A stretch of DNA of 9,899 nucleotides from JACKOD01 sp041591635 (GCA_041591635.1 JBFHRO010000120.1:1-9899); one strand, 5' to 3'. Positions 1 to 7,599 are shown, counted from the stretch's first letter. Notes: generated by a model not told the origin, from the letters alone. Program-made: numbers and translations.

Positions 1-1047
1 CAGGTGGGAACGCGCATATCCACCACGAGTGAGGCTGATTTCTGGACCAACCTGAACGAAACTCTGGCCATGCTGATTGGCCCCGGAGAAGGGCGGTCGG
101 TAGTTTCCACCCCCAATGCCGGCATTGTCGTCGTGCGAGCGATGCCGGATGAGCTGGATTCTGTTGAAGATTATCTGCGCCGGGCCGAGCTGATCATGCA
201 GCGTCAGGTGATTCTGGAAGCGAAAATCCTTGAGGTCGAGTTGTCCGAGGAATACAAGCAAGGAGTAGACTGGACGGCACTCGAATCGGGAGCCTCAACC
301 CACCCCGATGGTTCGGGCAAGAAATTGCTGCAGCTGGATGTGGCGGGCAAACCCATTACCGATGAAGTTACCGGTGGCGTCTTCAGCGGCACCTTGAAGG
401 TGGGCGATTTTTCCAGCTTTATCCAGTTACTGGGGCAGCAGGGCAATGTGCAGGTGCTATCCAGTCCGCGGATTTCAACCGTGAATAACCAGAAGGCTGT
501 CATCAAGGTGGGTAATGACGAGTACTTCGTTACCGACATCGAAATCAGCGATAACAGCGATACCAGCAATACCTCGACCGACGTCACCATCACCCCCTTC
601 TTCAGCGGCATAGCGCTCGATGTAACGCCGCAGATTGGCGATAACGGCAAGATTACCCTGCATGTGCACCCGACGATCAGCCAGGTACGGGATCAGGTGA
701 AAGTGGTTTCACTGGGCAATCGCGACGTCAACCTGCCCTTGGCGCACAGTACGATTCGTGAAACCGACAGCGTGATCAGTGCCGAGGACGGTCAGATCGT
801 TGTGATTGGCGGCCTGATCCAGACAGTGATTCGGGATACCAATGCCTCGGTGCCGGTGCTGGGGGATATTCCACTGCTGGGCGAGCTGTTCAAACAAAAG
901 AACCAGACGTCGGTCAAAAGCGAGCTGGTGATCCTGTTGCGCCCCCATGTTACCGGGAAAGAGGTTTATCAGCGCGATCTGAACACCAGCCGTGACCGTT
1001 TCAAGGCCTATGAAGACCTGCTGTCGCGCCCGCGCAAGGCTCAGTAG
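1..1047 (+). CDS. mshL: MSHA pilus outer-membrane secretin MshL (C-terminal part, 5' end outside window)
   Basis: The reading frame is open from base 1, so the gene begins upstream; about 348 C-terminal residues are present, and family members are usually over 500. Secretins form the multimeric outer-membrane channel through which the pilus exits. Numbering from the GTG at base 4, residues 67-80 (QRQVILEAKILEVE) are the classic entry to the secretin domain. VLSSPRISTVNNQKAVIKVG (151-170) is the conserved gate-region motif, IALDVTPQI (203-211) follows, and VPVLGDIPLLGELF (283-296) plus ELVILLRPHV (307-316) close the domain. A D/S/T-rich stretch at about 178-194 probably forms a variable loop. 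The missing N-terminal part should hold the lipoprotein signal and the small periplasmic domains. It lies 24 bases before mshM. The family call is very secure, and the mshL assignment rests on the neighbours. Confidence 0.95.
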   Translation, partial: QVGTRISTTSEADFWTNLNETLAMLIGPGEGRSVVSTPNAGIVVVRAMPDELDSVEDYLRRAELIMQRQVILEAKILEVELSEEYKQGVDWTALESGASTHPDGSGKKLLQLDVAGKPITDEVTGGVFSGTLKVGDFSSFIQLLGQQGNVQVLSSPRISTVNNQKAVIKVGNDEYFVTDIEISDNSDTSNTSTDVTITPFFSGIALDVTPQIGDNGKITLHVHPTISQVRDQVKVVSLGNRDVNLPLAHSTIRETDSVISAEDGQIVVIGGLIQTVIRDTNASVPVLGDIPLLGELFKQKNQTSVKSELVILLRPHVTGKEVYQRDLNTSRDRFKAYEDLLSRPRKAQ

Positions 1048-1071
1048 CCGGGTTGCCAAGGACTGATACTC

Positions 1072-1983
1072 ATGTATGAAGCTTTTTTCGGATTAAGGGA
1101 AATGCCCTTTGCCTTAACGCCCAATACGCACTACTTCCTCAATAGTGCAACCCATCATCAGGCGCTTGAGCTGTTGCTGGTGGCGCTGAGAAATCAGGAA
1201 GGCTTTATCAAGATTTCCGGTGAGGTAGGAACCGGTAAAACGCTTTTGTGCCGCAAGCTCCTCAATGCACTGGAGGCGCCCTTCGTATCGGCCTATATCC
1301 CCAACCCCCAGTTGTCGCCCGAAGGTTTGTATCTGGCATTTGCCGACGAACTGGAGCTGGATCTGACGCAGGAGGTCAACAGTCATCTGCTGCTCAAACG
1401 CATTAATCAACGCTTGATCTCCCTGGCCAATGAGGGCAAAAAGGTCGTTCTCATCATTGATGAGGCTCAGGCGATGTCTGAGGAAACGATCGAAGCCCTG
1501 CGGCTGTTGACCAATCTGGAAACCGAATCGGCGCGCCTGGTACAGGTCGTGTTGTTTGGCCAGCCAGAGCTTGATGAGCTTCTGGCCCGGCCGAGTTTGC
1601 GCCAGTTGCTGCAACGAATCAGTTTTACCCAGCGGATCGCACCCCTGGATCGGGAGGCGGTGGCGCATTATGTTCAGCATCGACTTGCACTGGCGGGTTA
1701 TAACGGCCCGGCCCTGTTTAATCGCAGCGCTCTGGGCTTGCTGGCCAAAGCCTCGCGCGGCATTCCCCGGCTGATCAACATTCTGGCGCACAAATCGCTG
1801 ATGGTGGCCTTTGGTGAGGGGCGGCGAGAGATTCAAAAGCAGCATGTCAAAAAGGCGATCCTGGATACCGAAAGCGTGCGCATGCCGCGCTTTGCCTGGC
1901 TGACCTTCGCCCTTGCCGTGGGAGTTGCACTGCCTCTGGGCTGGGCGACCCTGGCTGAATTGAGTTATGGGGTGTGGGCGTGA
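1072..1983 (+). CDS. mshM: MSHA biogenesis AAA ATPase MshM (ExeA/GspA-like)
   Basis: 303 residues beginning MYEAFFGLREMPFALTPN, the standard opening of ExeA/GspA-type ATPases. Walker A is GEVGTGKT (50-57), Walker B is VVLIIDEAQ (125-133), and the sensor-like LFGQPEL is at 161-167. IPRLINILAHKSLM (231-244) is typical of the small helical lid. A single hydrophobic segment at about 273-293 is followed by only some 10 residues, so the ATPase domain should be cytoplasmic with a C-terminal anchor and a very short tail. There is no peptidoglycan-binding domain of the kind found at the C-terminus of ExeA/GspA. The proposed role is helping secretin or platform assembly together with MshN, whose start overlaps this stop. 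AAGGA at 1058-1062 lies 9 bases before the ATG and supports this start. Confidence 0.93.
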   Translation: MYEAFFGLREMPFALTPNTHYFLNSATHHQALELLLVALRNQEGFIKISGEVGTGKTLLCRKLLNALEAPFVSAYIPNPQLSPEGLYLAFADELELDLTQEVNSHLLLKRINQRLISLANEGKKVVLIIDEAQAMSEETIEALRLLTNLETESARLVQVVLFGQPELDELLARPSLRQLLQRISFTQRIAPLDREAVAHYVQHRLALAGYNGPALFNRSALGLLAKASRGIPRLINILAHKSLMVAFGEGRREIQKQHVKKAILDTESVRMPRFAWLTFALAVGVALPLGWATLAELSYGVWA

Positions 1984-3308
1984 GTCTTCTTAATGATATG
2001 TTGCGCGACCTTGAACAGCGCAAATCGCCCGGACAGCCTGGCGTTAGCGGCTATGCGGGGCTTTCCGCGGCGTCTGCCAACGCCGGACAGACGCGAAAAC
2101 CCTGGCTGTTGCCTGTGGCGGCGCTAACTCTGGTGCTTGCAGGAGGGGCGGGTTTTTACGGTTACTGGATGACGTCCCGGGCGAATGTTGCGATTCCGGT
2201 AGCGCAGGAGCAACCGGATCAGGAGGCATTGCAGGAGATAACGGACACCGCTGCGCAAGCTGACGTTGCCGTGATTACCACACCTGTCCCCGAGGTTGCA
2301 GAATCATCGACGTTGCCCGTGGTGGTGCCGCAGGCATCGCTGGCGGCGCTGGTGCCTGAACCTGAGTCTCAATCTGAGCCCGAGCCCGAGCCTGCAGTGA
2401 TCGTGGCGCCCGTCGCCAAGACAGAGGTGGTGACAGAGGCGGTGCTGCAAGCTCCGGTGGCTGGTGCGGATGTGCCGTTGCCGGAGGTCAAGCCTGGGCA
2501 GACAGCGTCGCCTGCAGTAGCGTCACCCCCCAAGATGGATGAGGCGCCCAAAGCGATAGAGGTGACCCGGCGAGCCCAATCCGTTGAAGCCGAAGTGCGC
2601 CTGCCGGTTACTGTCGAGTCTCCGCCGGCGCCGGTGGCTGCCGTGGTTTCCCCGCCATCATCGACGCCGTTGGCTGAGGTCGCGCCTTTGCCGCACGCCA
2701 CGCCGCTACCGGCGCCCCCCAAAGTTGAAAAGACGCTGCAGCGCACCCCGGCCGAAGAAGATGCGCACCTGGTGACCCGCGCGCAGGAGCTGTTCCGTTT
2801 GGGCAAGGCGTCGGTGGCCGAGCAGTCGTTACGTGAGCATCTGCGTCTGGCGCCTGCGGCGGACCAGTCGCGGGAGCTGCTGGCAGCCCATTTGCTGGAT
2901 ATGGCTCGTTTCGCGGAGCTGGACGCCTTGCTGCAGCCGGGTCACTGGCAGCGCAATGCCCGCTTGCGTGCGATCAAGGCCCGGCAGCTGCTGGCCCAGG
3001 GGGACGCGGGCGCGGCCCTGTTACTGCTGGAGTCGGATGTGCCCGAGGTAGCTACCCATACCGACTACCACGCTTTGATGGCCGCCTTGTACCAGCAGGA
3101 AGGCCGTCCGGCCGAGGCGGTGAATCAGTATGCCCTGTTGCTGGCGCAGGATGCCGAGGTGGCTGACTGGTGGGCCGGGATGGCGATTGCGCTGGAGCGC
3201 AGCGGCAACCCGGAAGGGGCGCGCCAGGCCTATACGCGGGCATTGAAGACGTTCGGGTTGCACGAGGCTTTGGCCCGCTATGCTCGCGAGCGTATTTCGC
3301 AACTCTAA
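1980..3308 (+). CDS. mshN: MSHA biogenesis TPR protein MshN
   Basis: I choose the GTG at 1980, overlapping the mshM stop as GTGA, because it gives MSLLNDMLRDLEQR, which fits the usual MshN opening; a GTG two codons upstream (1974) is possible. The product is 442 residues. A basic cytoplasmic N-terminus is followed by a membrane segment at about residues 42-64, then a long low-complexity Pro/Ala/Val/Glu-rich linker (about 75-250) and a helical C-terminal region (about 257-442). TPR-like pairs are visible around 261-292, 363-393 and 395-427 (for example ALYQQEGRPAEAVNQYALLL). The topology implies a periplasmic TPR domain on a flexible arm, suited to spanning the periplasm towards MshL. Sequence identity of the linker is not expected to be conserved. 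The assignment rests on the N-terminal motif, architecture and position between mshM and mshE. Confidence 0.88.
   Translation: MSLLNDMLRDLEQRKSPGQPGVSGYAGLSAASANAGQTRKPWLLPVAALTLVLAGGAGFYGYWMTSRANVAIPVAQEQPDQEALQEITDTAAQADVAVITTPVPEVAESSTLPVVVPQASLAALVPEPESQSEPEPEPAVIVAPVAKTEVVTEAVLQAPVAGADVPLPEVKPGQTASPAVASPPKMDEAPKAIEVTRRAQSVEAEVRLPVTVESPPAPVAAVVSPPSSTPLAEVAPLPHATPLPAPPKVEKTLQRTPAEEDAHLVTRAQELFRLGKASVAEQSLREHLRLAPAADQSRELLAAHLLDMARFAELDALLQPGHWQRNARLRAIKARQLLAQGDAGAALLLLESDVPEVATHTDYHALMAALYQQEGRPAEAVNQYALLLAQDAEVADWWAGMAIALERSGNPEGARQAYTRALKTFGLHEALARYARERISQL
2376..2393 (+). repeat. Glu-Pro hexamer microrepeat in mshN
   Basis: Three in-frame copies of GAGCCY encode Glu-Pro-Glu-Pro-Glu-Pro inside the linker of MshN, preceded by less perfect Pro-Glu-rich codons. 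Such hexamer runs can gain or lose copies without shifting the frame. Here they only lengthen or shorten a flexible arm. Confidence 0.6.
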
Positions 3309-3323
3309 TCTGATTGGAAAAAT

Positions 3324-3337
3324 CGCCGGTCACGGCG
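3324..3337. other. Perfect short inverted repeat in the mshN-mshE gap
   Basis: CGCCG (3324-3328) and CGGCG (3333-3337) are perfect complements around GTCA in the 59-base gap (3309-3367). No T-run follows, so it does not look like an intrinsic terminator. TATATT at 3341-3346 matches five of six bases of a sigma-70 -10 box, but the nearest -35-like element (TTGGAA, 3314-3319) is 21 bases away, which is too far for a normal promoter. The repeat would lie between them. It could be an operator, an RNA hairpin near the mshE ribosome site, or chance. Confidence 0.3.
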
Positions 3338-3367
3338 GGATATATTCAGGCATAAAGGCACAGACCC

Positions 3368-5119
3368 ATGGCAGAACCAAAGAAAAAAATCCGGTTGGGC
3401 GATTTGCTGGTGCAAAGCGAGGTTATTACCGAACAGCAGCTGATGGCTGCGTTGCAAGAGCAAAAACGCAGCGGCCGACGTTTGGGCAAGACCCTGATTG
3501 ATCTGGGGTATGTCAAAGAAGACAAGCTGCTCACGATTCTTTCGGAGCAGCTGAGCATTCCCTTTGTGCAGTTGCGTAATTATCAGTTCAATACCGATCT
3601 GGTGAAGAAATTGCCAGAGGCTCTGGCAAGGCGTTTTCGCGCCATTGTGCTGGATGAGAAAAGCGGTGAACTGCTGGTCGGCATGGCCGATCCCATGGAT
3701 ATTTTTGCCTACGACGAGCTGACCCGGGCGCTGAAGCAACCGATCCGCGAAGCTGTGGTACGGGAAAGCGAACTGCTCAATACCCTTGATATGGTGTATC
3801 GCCGCACCGAGGAAATCAGCCATCTGGCAGAAGAGCTGGAAGGCGAACTGGGCGAAGATGTTTTTGACCTGGCTGCCCTGACGGCGACCGGTGACGTCAA
3901 TGAAGCCCCGGTAGTGAAACTGCTGCAGTCCATTTTCGAAGATGCGGTAATGGCGCGCGCCTCGGATATTCACATCGAGCCCGATGAAAGCGTGGTGCGG
4001 ATTCGCCAGCGTATCGACGGGGTGCTGCACGAGCAGGTGATGAAAGAAAAGCGCATCAACGCAGCACTGGTGTTGCGCCTGAAGCTGATGTCGGGCCTGA
4101 ATATCTCGGAAAAACGCCTGCCGCAGGATGGCCGTTTTAACGTGCGGGTCAAGAACAAAAGCATCGACGTGCGTTTGTCCACCATGCCGGTGCAGTACGG
4201 TGAGTCGGTCGTCATGCGTTTGCTGGATCAAACCAGCGGAATGCTGTCGCTGGATGTGATCGGAATGCCGAAAATGGTCCTGGAGCGGTTTCGCATTGCG
4301 GTGCGCCGGCCCCACGGCATGATCCTGGTGACCGGCCCCACCGGTAGCGGTAAGACCACCACCTTGTACGGCGCGCTGACGGAACTCAACAAACCGGAAG
4401 TCAAGATCATCACCGCCGAGGACCCGGTGGAATACCGCTTGCCGCGGATCACCCAGGTGCAGGTAAACCCCAAGTTCGGCCTGACCTTTGCCATTGTGTT
4501 GCGCGCCTGTTTGCGACAAGACCCGGACATCATGCTGATCGGGGAGATGCGGGATCAGGAAACCGCCGAGATCGGCCTGCGTGCCGCCATGACCGGTCAC
4601 CTGGTGTTATCCACCTTGCACACCAATGATGCGATTGCCAGCGCGATGCGTTTGATTGACATGGGAACCGAGCCGTTTCTGGTTGCCAGTGCCTTGCTGG
4701 GCGTCATGGCGCAGCGTCTGGTGCGGCGTATTTGCGACCATTGCGCGCAGCCCTATCATCCAACCGACCAGGAAAAAATCTGGTTGCGCGCCATGCGGCA
4801 TTCGGGCCTGCATTTGCCCGAAACCTATACCAAGGGCACGGGTTGTTACCAGTGCGGCAACAGCGGCTATAAAGGGCGAATTGGTGTTTATGAATGGCTT
4901 GAAATGGACGAAGCCATGCTGGATGCGTTGCGCCGTGCGGATCCCTCGGGATTTGCGGCCGCGGCCCGTCGCAGCCGCTATTACGTGCCGCTGGAAATCT
5001 GCGCGCTGGAGTATGCGATCGAAGGCAAAACCTCGCTCGACGAAGTGTTCCGCGTGTCGGCCACGCTCGATGGCGGGCACGAGGAAAAACACCTCACTGA
5101 CGGGATTGGGCTGGCCTGA
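3368..5119 (+). CDS. mshE: MSHA pilus extension ATPase MshE (GspE/PilB family, c-di-GMP-binding N-domain)
   Basis: 583 residues; powers pilus polymerisation at the cytoplasmic face. The N-terminus has two tandem 24-residue MshEN motifs: R9-L-G...Q32 and R38-L-G...Q61, separated by five residues. In V. cholerae MshE this domain binds cyclic-di-GMP and couples it to ATPase activity. The ATPase core has SDIHIEP (199-205), Walker A GPTGSGKT (323-330), the Asp box ITAEDPVEY (348-356), Walker B IMLIGE (388-393) followed by MRDQETAE, and the His box HLVLSTLHTNDA (411-422). A zinc site is formed by C456xxC459 and C493xxC496. All catalytic elements are intact. AAAGG at 3354-3358, 9 bases before the ATG, supports the start. 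The stop overlaps the mshG start by one base. At position 10 of the first MshEN motif there is Glu18 where Gly is usual. Confidence 0.97.
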   Translation: MAEPKKKIRLGDLLVQSEVITEQQLMAALQEQKRSGRRLGKTLIDLGYVKEDKLLTILSEQLSIPFVQLRNYQFNTDLVKKLPEALARRFRAIVLDEKSGELLVGMADPMDIFAYDELTRALKQPIREAVVRESELLNTLDMVYRRTEEISHLAEELEGELGEDVFDLAALTATGDVNEAPVVKLLQSIFEDAVMARASDIHIEPDESVVRIRQRIDGVLHEQVMKEKRINAALVLRLKLMSGLNISEKRLPQDGRFNVRVKNKSIDVRLSTMPVQYGESVVMRLLDQTSGMLSLDVIGMPKMVLERFRIAVRRPHGMILVTGPTGSGKTTTLYGALTELNKPEVKIITAEDPVEYRLPRITQVQVNPKFGLTFAIVLRACLRQDPDIMLIGEMRDQETAEIGLRAAMTGHLVLSTLHTNDAIASAMRLIDMGTEPFLVASALLGVMAQRLVRRICDHCAQPYHPTDQEKIWLRAMRHSGLHLPETYTKGTGCYQCGNSGYKGRIGVYEWLEMDEAMLDALRRADPSGFAAAARRSRYYVPLEICALEYAIEGKTSLDEVFRVSATLDGGHEEKHLTDGIGLA

Positions 5120-6345
5120 TGGCAAAGTTTGAGTATCGGGGGCGTGACAGCCAGGGAGCGCCCAGCAAGGGGCAGGTAGAAGCGGCCAATCAGGACGCCG
5201 CGGCGAACGATTTGCTGCGCAAGGGCATTACGCCGGTGGCGATCCATGAAATCAAGCCGCCGCCGGACGTGTTTGCCGGGCTGAAAAAACTGCCCATGTT
5301 TCAACCCAAGGTGACGCTGGATGAGCTCATCATCGTGTGTCGGCAGATGAACGCCTTGACCCGGGCCGGTATTCCCATCATCCGGGCCATGCGCGGGCTG
5401 GCAGAGTCAACCCGCTCCGAAGCGCTGAAGGCGACCTTGCATGACGTTACCAACCGTCTCGAATCCGGGGTGAACCTTGCCGCCGCCATGCAGGCCCACC
5501 CCAAGGTGTTCGACGAGTTGTTTATCAGCATGATTCATGTGGGAGAAAACACCGGCCAGCTCGAAGAGGCATTCAAGCAGATGAGTGAAAGCCTGGAGCT
5601 GGAACGCGACACCCGTAAACGCATCAAACAGGCGACCCGCTATCCCATGATCGTCAGCTTTGCGCTCCTGGGGGCACTCATGGTCATCAACTTTTTTGTC
5701 ATTCCCAAATTTGCGGGCGTGTTTGCCAAGCTGGGGGCAGATTTGCCCTTTGCCACCAAAATACTGGTGGCCACATCCAACTTTTTTATCAACTACTGGT
5801 GGTTGCTGCTGGGGGTAGCGGGAGCGGCATTCTATGGTTTCAAGCTCTGGGTCAAAACCGAGCGCGGGCATTATCTGTGGGACAAATACAAGCTGGGCTT
5901 TCCCTTGCTGGGGCGCCTGTTCGAGCTGATCACCCTGTCACGTTTTTCGCGCAATTTTGCCATGATGCTGGGGGCCGGCGTGGGCATCACTCACGCCCTG
6001 GGAATCGCCTCCGAGGCGGCGCACAACAAGTACATAGGAACCAACATCGCGTCGATGAAAACCGGTATCGAACGGGGTGACAGCCTGTTGCGTACCGCCA
6101 GTGCCACCGGCATGTTTACGCCCCTGGTGCTGCAAATGATTGCGGTGGGCGAAGAAACCGGCTCGGTCGACCGGCTGCTTAACGAAGTGTCGGATTTTTA
6201 TGATGAAGAAGTGGACTACGGGCTCAAGCGCCTGGCGGAATCCATAGAGCCCATTCTGTTATTGGCGATGGGGGGCATGGTGCTGATTTTGGCGCTGGGC
6301 GTTTTCTTGCCAATCTGGGATCTGGGCAAGGCGGCACTCAAATAA
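5119..6345 (+). CDS. mshG: MSHA pilus inner-membrane platform protein MshG (GspF/PilC family)
   Basis: 408 residues, the usual length for GspF/PilC platform proteins. The opening MAKFEYRGRDSQG and the domain pair are typical: the first T2SSF domain is at about 68-190 (CRQMNALTRAGIPI at 74-87, MIHVGENTGQLEEAF at 138-152), and the second at about 273-395 (FSRNFAMMLGAGVGI at 276-290, MIAVGEETGSVDRLL at 340-354). Membrane segments lie at about 175-196, 221-243 and 379-402. It should sit in the inner membrane, take force from MshE and move pilin subunits into the fibre. The start ATG shares one base with the mshE stop (TGATG), so translation is probably coupled. There is no strong ribosome site. 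After it comes the longest non-coding gap of the window. Confidence 0.96.
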   Translation: MAKFEYRGRDSQGAPSKGQVEAANQDAAANDLLRKGITPVAIHEIKPPPDVFAGLKKLPMFQPKVTLDELIIVCRQMNALTRAGIPIIRAMRGLAESTRSEALKATLHDVTNRLESGVNLAAAMQAHPKVFDELFISMIHVGENTGQLEEAFKQMSESLELERDTRKRIKQATRYPMIVSFALLGALMVINFFVIPKFAGVFAKLGADLPFATKILVATSNFFINYWWLLLGVAGAAFYGFKLWVKTERGHYLWDKYKLGFPLLGRLFELITLSRFSRNFAMMLGAGVGITHALGIASEAAHNKYIGTNIASMKTGIERGDSLLRTASATGMFTPLVLQMIAVGEETGSVDRLLNEVSDFYDEEVDYGLKRLAESIEPILLLAMGGMVLILALGVFLPIWDLGKAALK

Positions 6346-6378
6346 ATCCAGTGCGCGCCCGTCACCGAATTTGCGCGA

Positions 6379-6416
6379 GAAGCCCCTGAATTCATTCATG
6401 GGGATGTTTAGGCTTC
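6379..6416 (+). other. Inverted-repeat structure in the mshG-mshF gap
   Basis: The 97-base gap (6346-6442) holds nested complementary segments: GAAGCC (6379-6384) with GGCTTC (6411-6416), and inside it TGAA (6387-6390) with TTCA (6395-6398). The alternative outer pairing is CCCC (6383-6386) with GGGG (6400-6403) and one bulged T. No T-run follows, so it is unlikely to be a classic intrinsic terminator. I found no convincing sigma-70 promoter in the gap; the best pairing (TTGCGC at 6371, ATTCAT at 6394) is poor. It may be an mRNA stability or processing element between the assembly genes and the fibre genes. Confidence 0.35.
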
Positions 6417-6442
6417 GAACGCAACAGGAATGAGATAAATTC

Positions 6443-6967
6443 ATGCCGGTGGATCGCAAGTTCAGGTTGAGTCTGACTCTGGTGGTGATTGCGATCCTGA
6501 TGGCGGTGTTGTTGCCAGCGCTCGAGCGTGAGGCGATGCGGGCCGAACAGGCCGGCTTTCGCATGGTGGTAGGGCAGCTTGAAAGTGTGCTGCTGGTGAA
6601 GACGGCAGAAATGGTTGCCAAAGATCGTCTCGGCGATTTGAAAAACTTTGTCAATCATAACCCTATGAACTGGATGAAACCGCCACCTATCAACTATATT
6701 GAAACTGATAGTCAAAGTGACGCGTCAAGGATGCGTTGTCATGAAGCCGAACCGGGCTACTGGTTTTTTGACCCGGTGCAGGCCCTGCTGGTTTATAAAC
6801 CTAACTATGCCGAGGGATTTGGTACGCAGACCACAGGGGATTGCGTTGTTTTTCGTTTGGCTTTGGCCTATCTGGATCGTAATGGGAACGGGGTCTTTGA
6901 CGAAACCCGGGATCGTATCAGCGGGCTCACGCTGAAGCGGCTCGACTCGGGACTGAGTGATCGGTAG
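6443..6967 (+). CDS. mshF: MshF-like MSHA biogenesis protein (pilin-shaped, no prepilin cleavage motif)
   Basis: 174 residues. An in-frame TGA at 6431-6433 limits the start to this ATG or later. Weak ribosome-site purines (AGGA 6426-6429, GAG 6432-6434) lie upstream. A basic N-terminus (MPVDRKFR) leads to a hydrophobic helix at about residues 9-27, ending in a Pro, then an amphipathic helix (EREAMRAEQAGFRMVVGQLE). This is pilin-like in shape, but the GFTLIE processing site is absent, so the segment probably stays as a membrane anchor with a periplasmic globular domain. That domain has Cys99 and Cys134, possibly a disulphide, and DRNGNGVFDE (145-154), which fits a D-x-N-x-N-x-x-x-D calcium-type loop. 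The mshF call rests on its position between mshG and mshB and on its size; the family is poorly characterised. Function inferred: accessory assembly factor. Confidence 0.75.
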   Translation: MPVDRKFRLSLTLVVIAILMAVLLPALEREAMRAEQAGFRMVVGQLESVLLVKTAEMVAKDRLGDLKNFVNHNPMNWMKPPPINYIETDSQSDASRMRCHEAEPGYWFFDPVQALLVYKPNYAEGFGTQTTGDCVVFRLALAYLDRNGNGVFDETRDRISGLTLKRLDSGLSDR

Positions 6968-7053
6968 AGGGCGGCTGCGTGGATCGATCGATTGCACACA
7001 CCGACAAAACAGTGCCACAAACGGGAGGCCCCACAAGCTTGCGCGCGAAACCG

Positions 7054-7557
7054 ATGAATCTGACTGGCCACCCAGGCGGCTTTACGTTAATTGAACTGGT
7101 GGTGGTGATTGCCGTGCTGGCTATTTTGTCGGCGCTGGCCCTGCCGCGGTTTGCTGAAATTGCCGACGAGGCGCATCGCAGCAGTGTCGAGGGCACCAAC
7201 GGCGCGCTGGCTGCCTCGGTTTCTCTGGTGCGGGCGCAGTGGCTGGTGAATGGCTCGCGCACCGCAGTCGTGAATATTCGCGGTTATGGCGATGAAACCG
7301 TGGATGTAAGCAGTTCAGGATGGCCGACCGGCGTCAACGGGAATACCAATCCCGCTGCGATGACGGCCGGCGAATGCAATGACTTATGGACGAAACTGTT
7401 GCAGACCAGTGCCCCCTCGGTGTCTACCGGGACGGGCGCGGATTACCGGAGCAGCGTGAGCGGGGGCGATTGCCGCTACACCTATCAGCGTGACTCGGCG
7501 GGTAATTACATTCAGTACGACCCCGACAGAGGTGAGGTGGTCGTTGTCATTAACTAA
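7054..7557 (+). CDS. mshB: MSHA minor pilin MshB (prepilin)
   Basis: Class of type IV prepilins with GG^FTLIELVVVI: cleavage is expected after Gly9, Phe10 becomes the mature N-terminus, and Glu14 is the +5 residue needed for assembly. From this ATG the product is 167 residues with a nine-residue leader. The helix ends ALPRFAEIADEAH, and the globular part contains VRAQWLVNG, a GWPTG motif at about residues 89-93 and two cysteines (108, 140), all MshB-like. The start is uncertain. This ATG has no good ribosome site. TTG at 7039 has GGGAGG (7023-7028) 10 bases upstream and would add Arg and Lys to the leader. GTG at 6979 has AGAGGG upstream but gives a 34-residue leader with atypical codons. The protein is thought to be a minor or initiating pilin. 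It sits 86 bases after mshF. Confidence 0.9.
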   Translation: MNLTGHPGGFTLIELVVVIAVLAILSALALPRFAEIADEAHRSSVEGTNGALAASVSLVRAQWLVNGSRTAVVNIRGYGDETVDVSSSGWPTGVNGNTNPAAMTAGECNDLWTKLLQTSAPSVSTGTGADYRSSVSGGDCRYTYQRDSAGNYIQYDPDRGEVVVVIN

Positions 7558-7572
7558 CGCAATGTGTTTAAC
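7544..7572 (+). promoter_or_regulatory. Candidate sigma-70 promoter for mshA
   Basis: TTGTCA (7544-7549; five of six to TTGACA) is followed after exactly 17 bases by TTTAAC (7567-7572; four of six to TATAAT). The -35 box lies in the last codons of mshB, and the region is richer in A+T than its neighbours. Transcription would start near 7580, giving a leader of about 30 bases with the GGAG ribosome site. This is the best promoter match I found in the window, but it is judged by eye only. Confidence 0.4.
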
Positions 7573-7599
7573 ACCTTGGTCTTACATGACATTTTGTCT

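Noticed and set aside
1114..1845. 243-codon minus-strand frame opposite mshM
   Set aside because: mshM is clearly coding with Walker motifs; the antisense product shows no recognisable features.
3305..4600. Long open frame of 431 codons on the minus strand opposite mshE
   Set aside because: It mirrors the codon pattern of mshE, whose catalytic motifs are intact; the translation is His/Gln-rich without domains, typical of an antisense shadow.
6371..6399. Possible sigma-70 promoter before mshF (TTGCGC, 17 bases, ATTCAT)
   Set aside because: The -10 element matches only three of six consensus bases and overlaps the inverted repeat.
6982..6992. GATC-rich palindromic run near the mshF-mshB junction
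   Set aside because: Short and likely chance; no spacing to promoter elements that would suggest an operator.
6992..7020. TTGCAC-like -35 box before mshB
   Set aside because: The sequence 17 bases downstream (CCACAA) does not resemble a -10 box.
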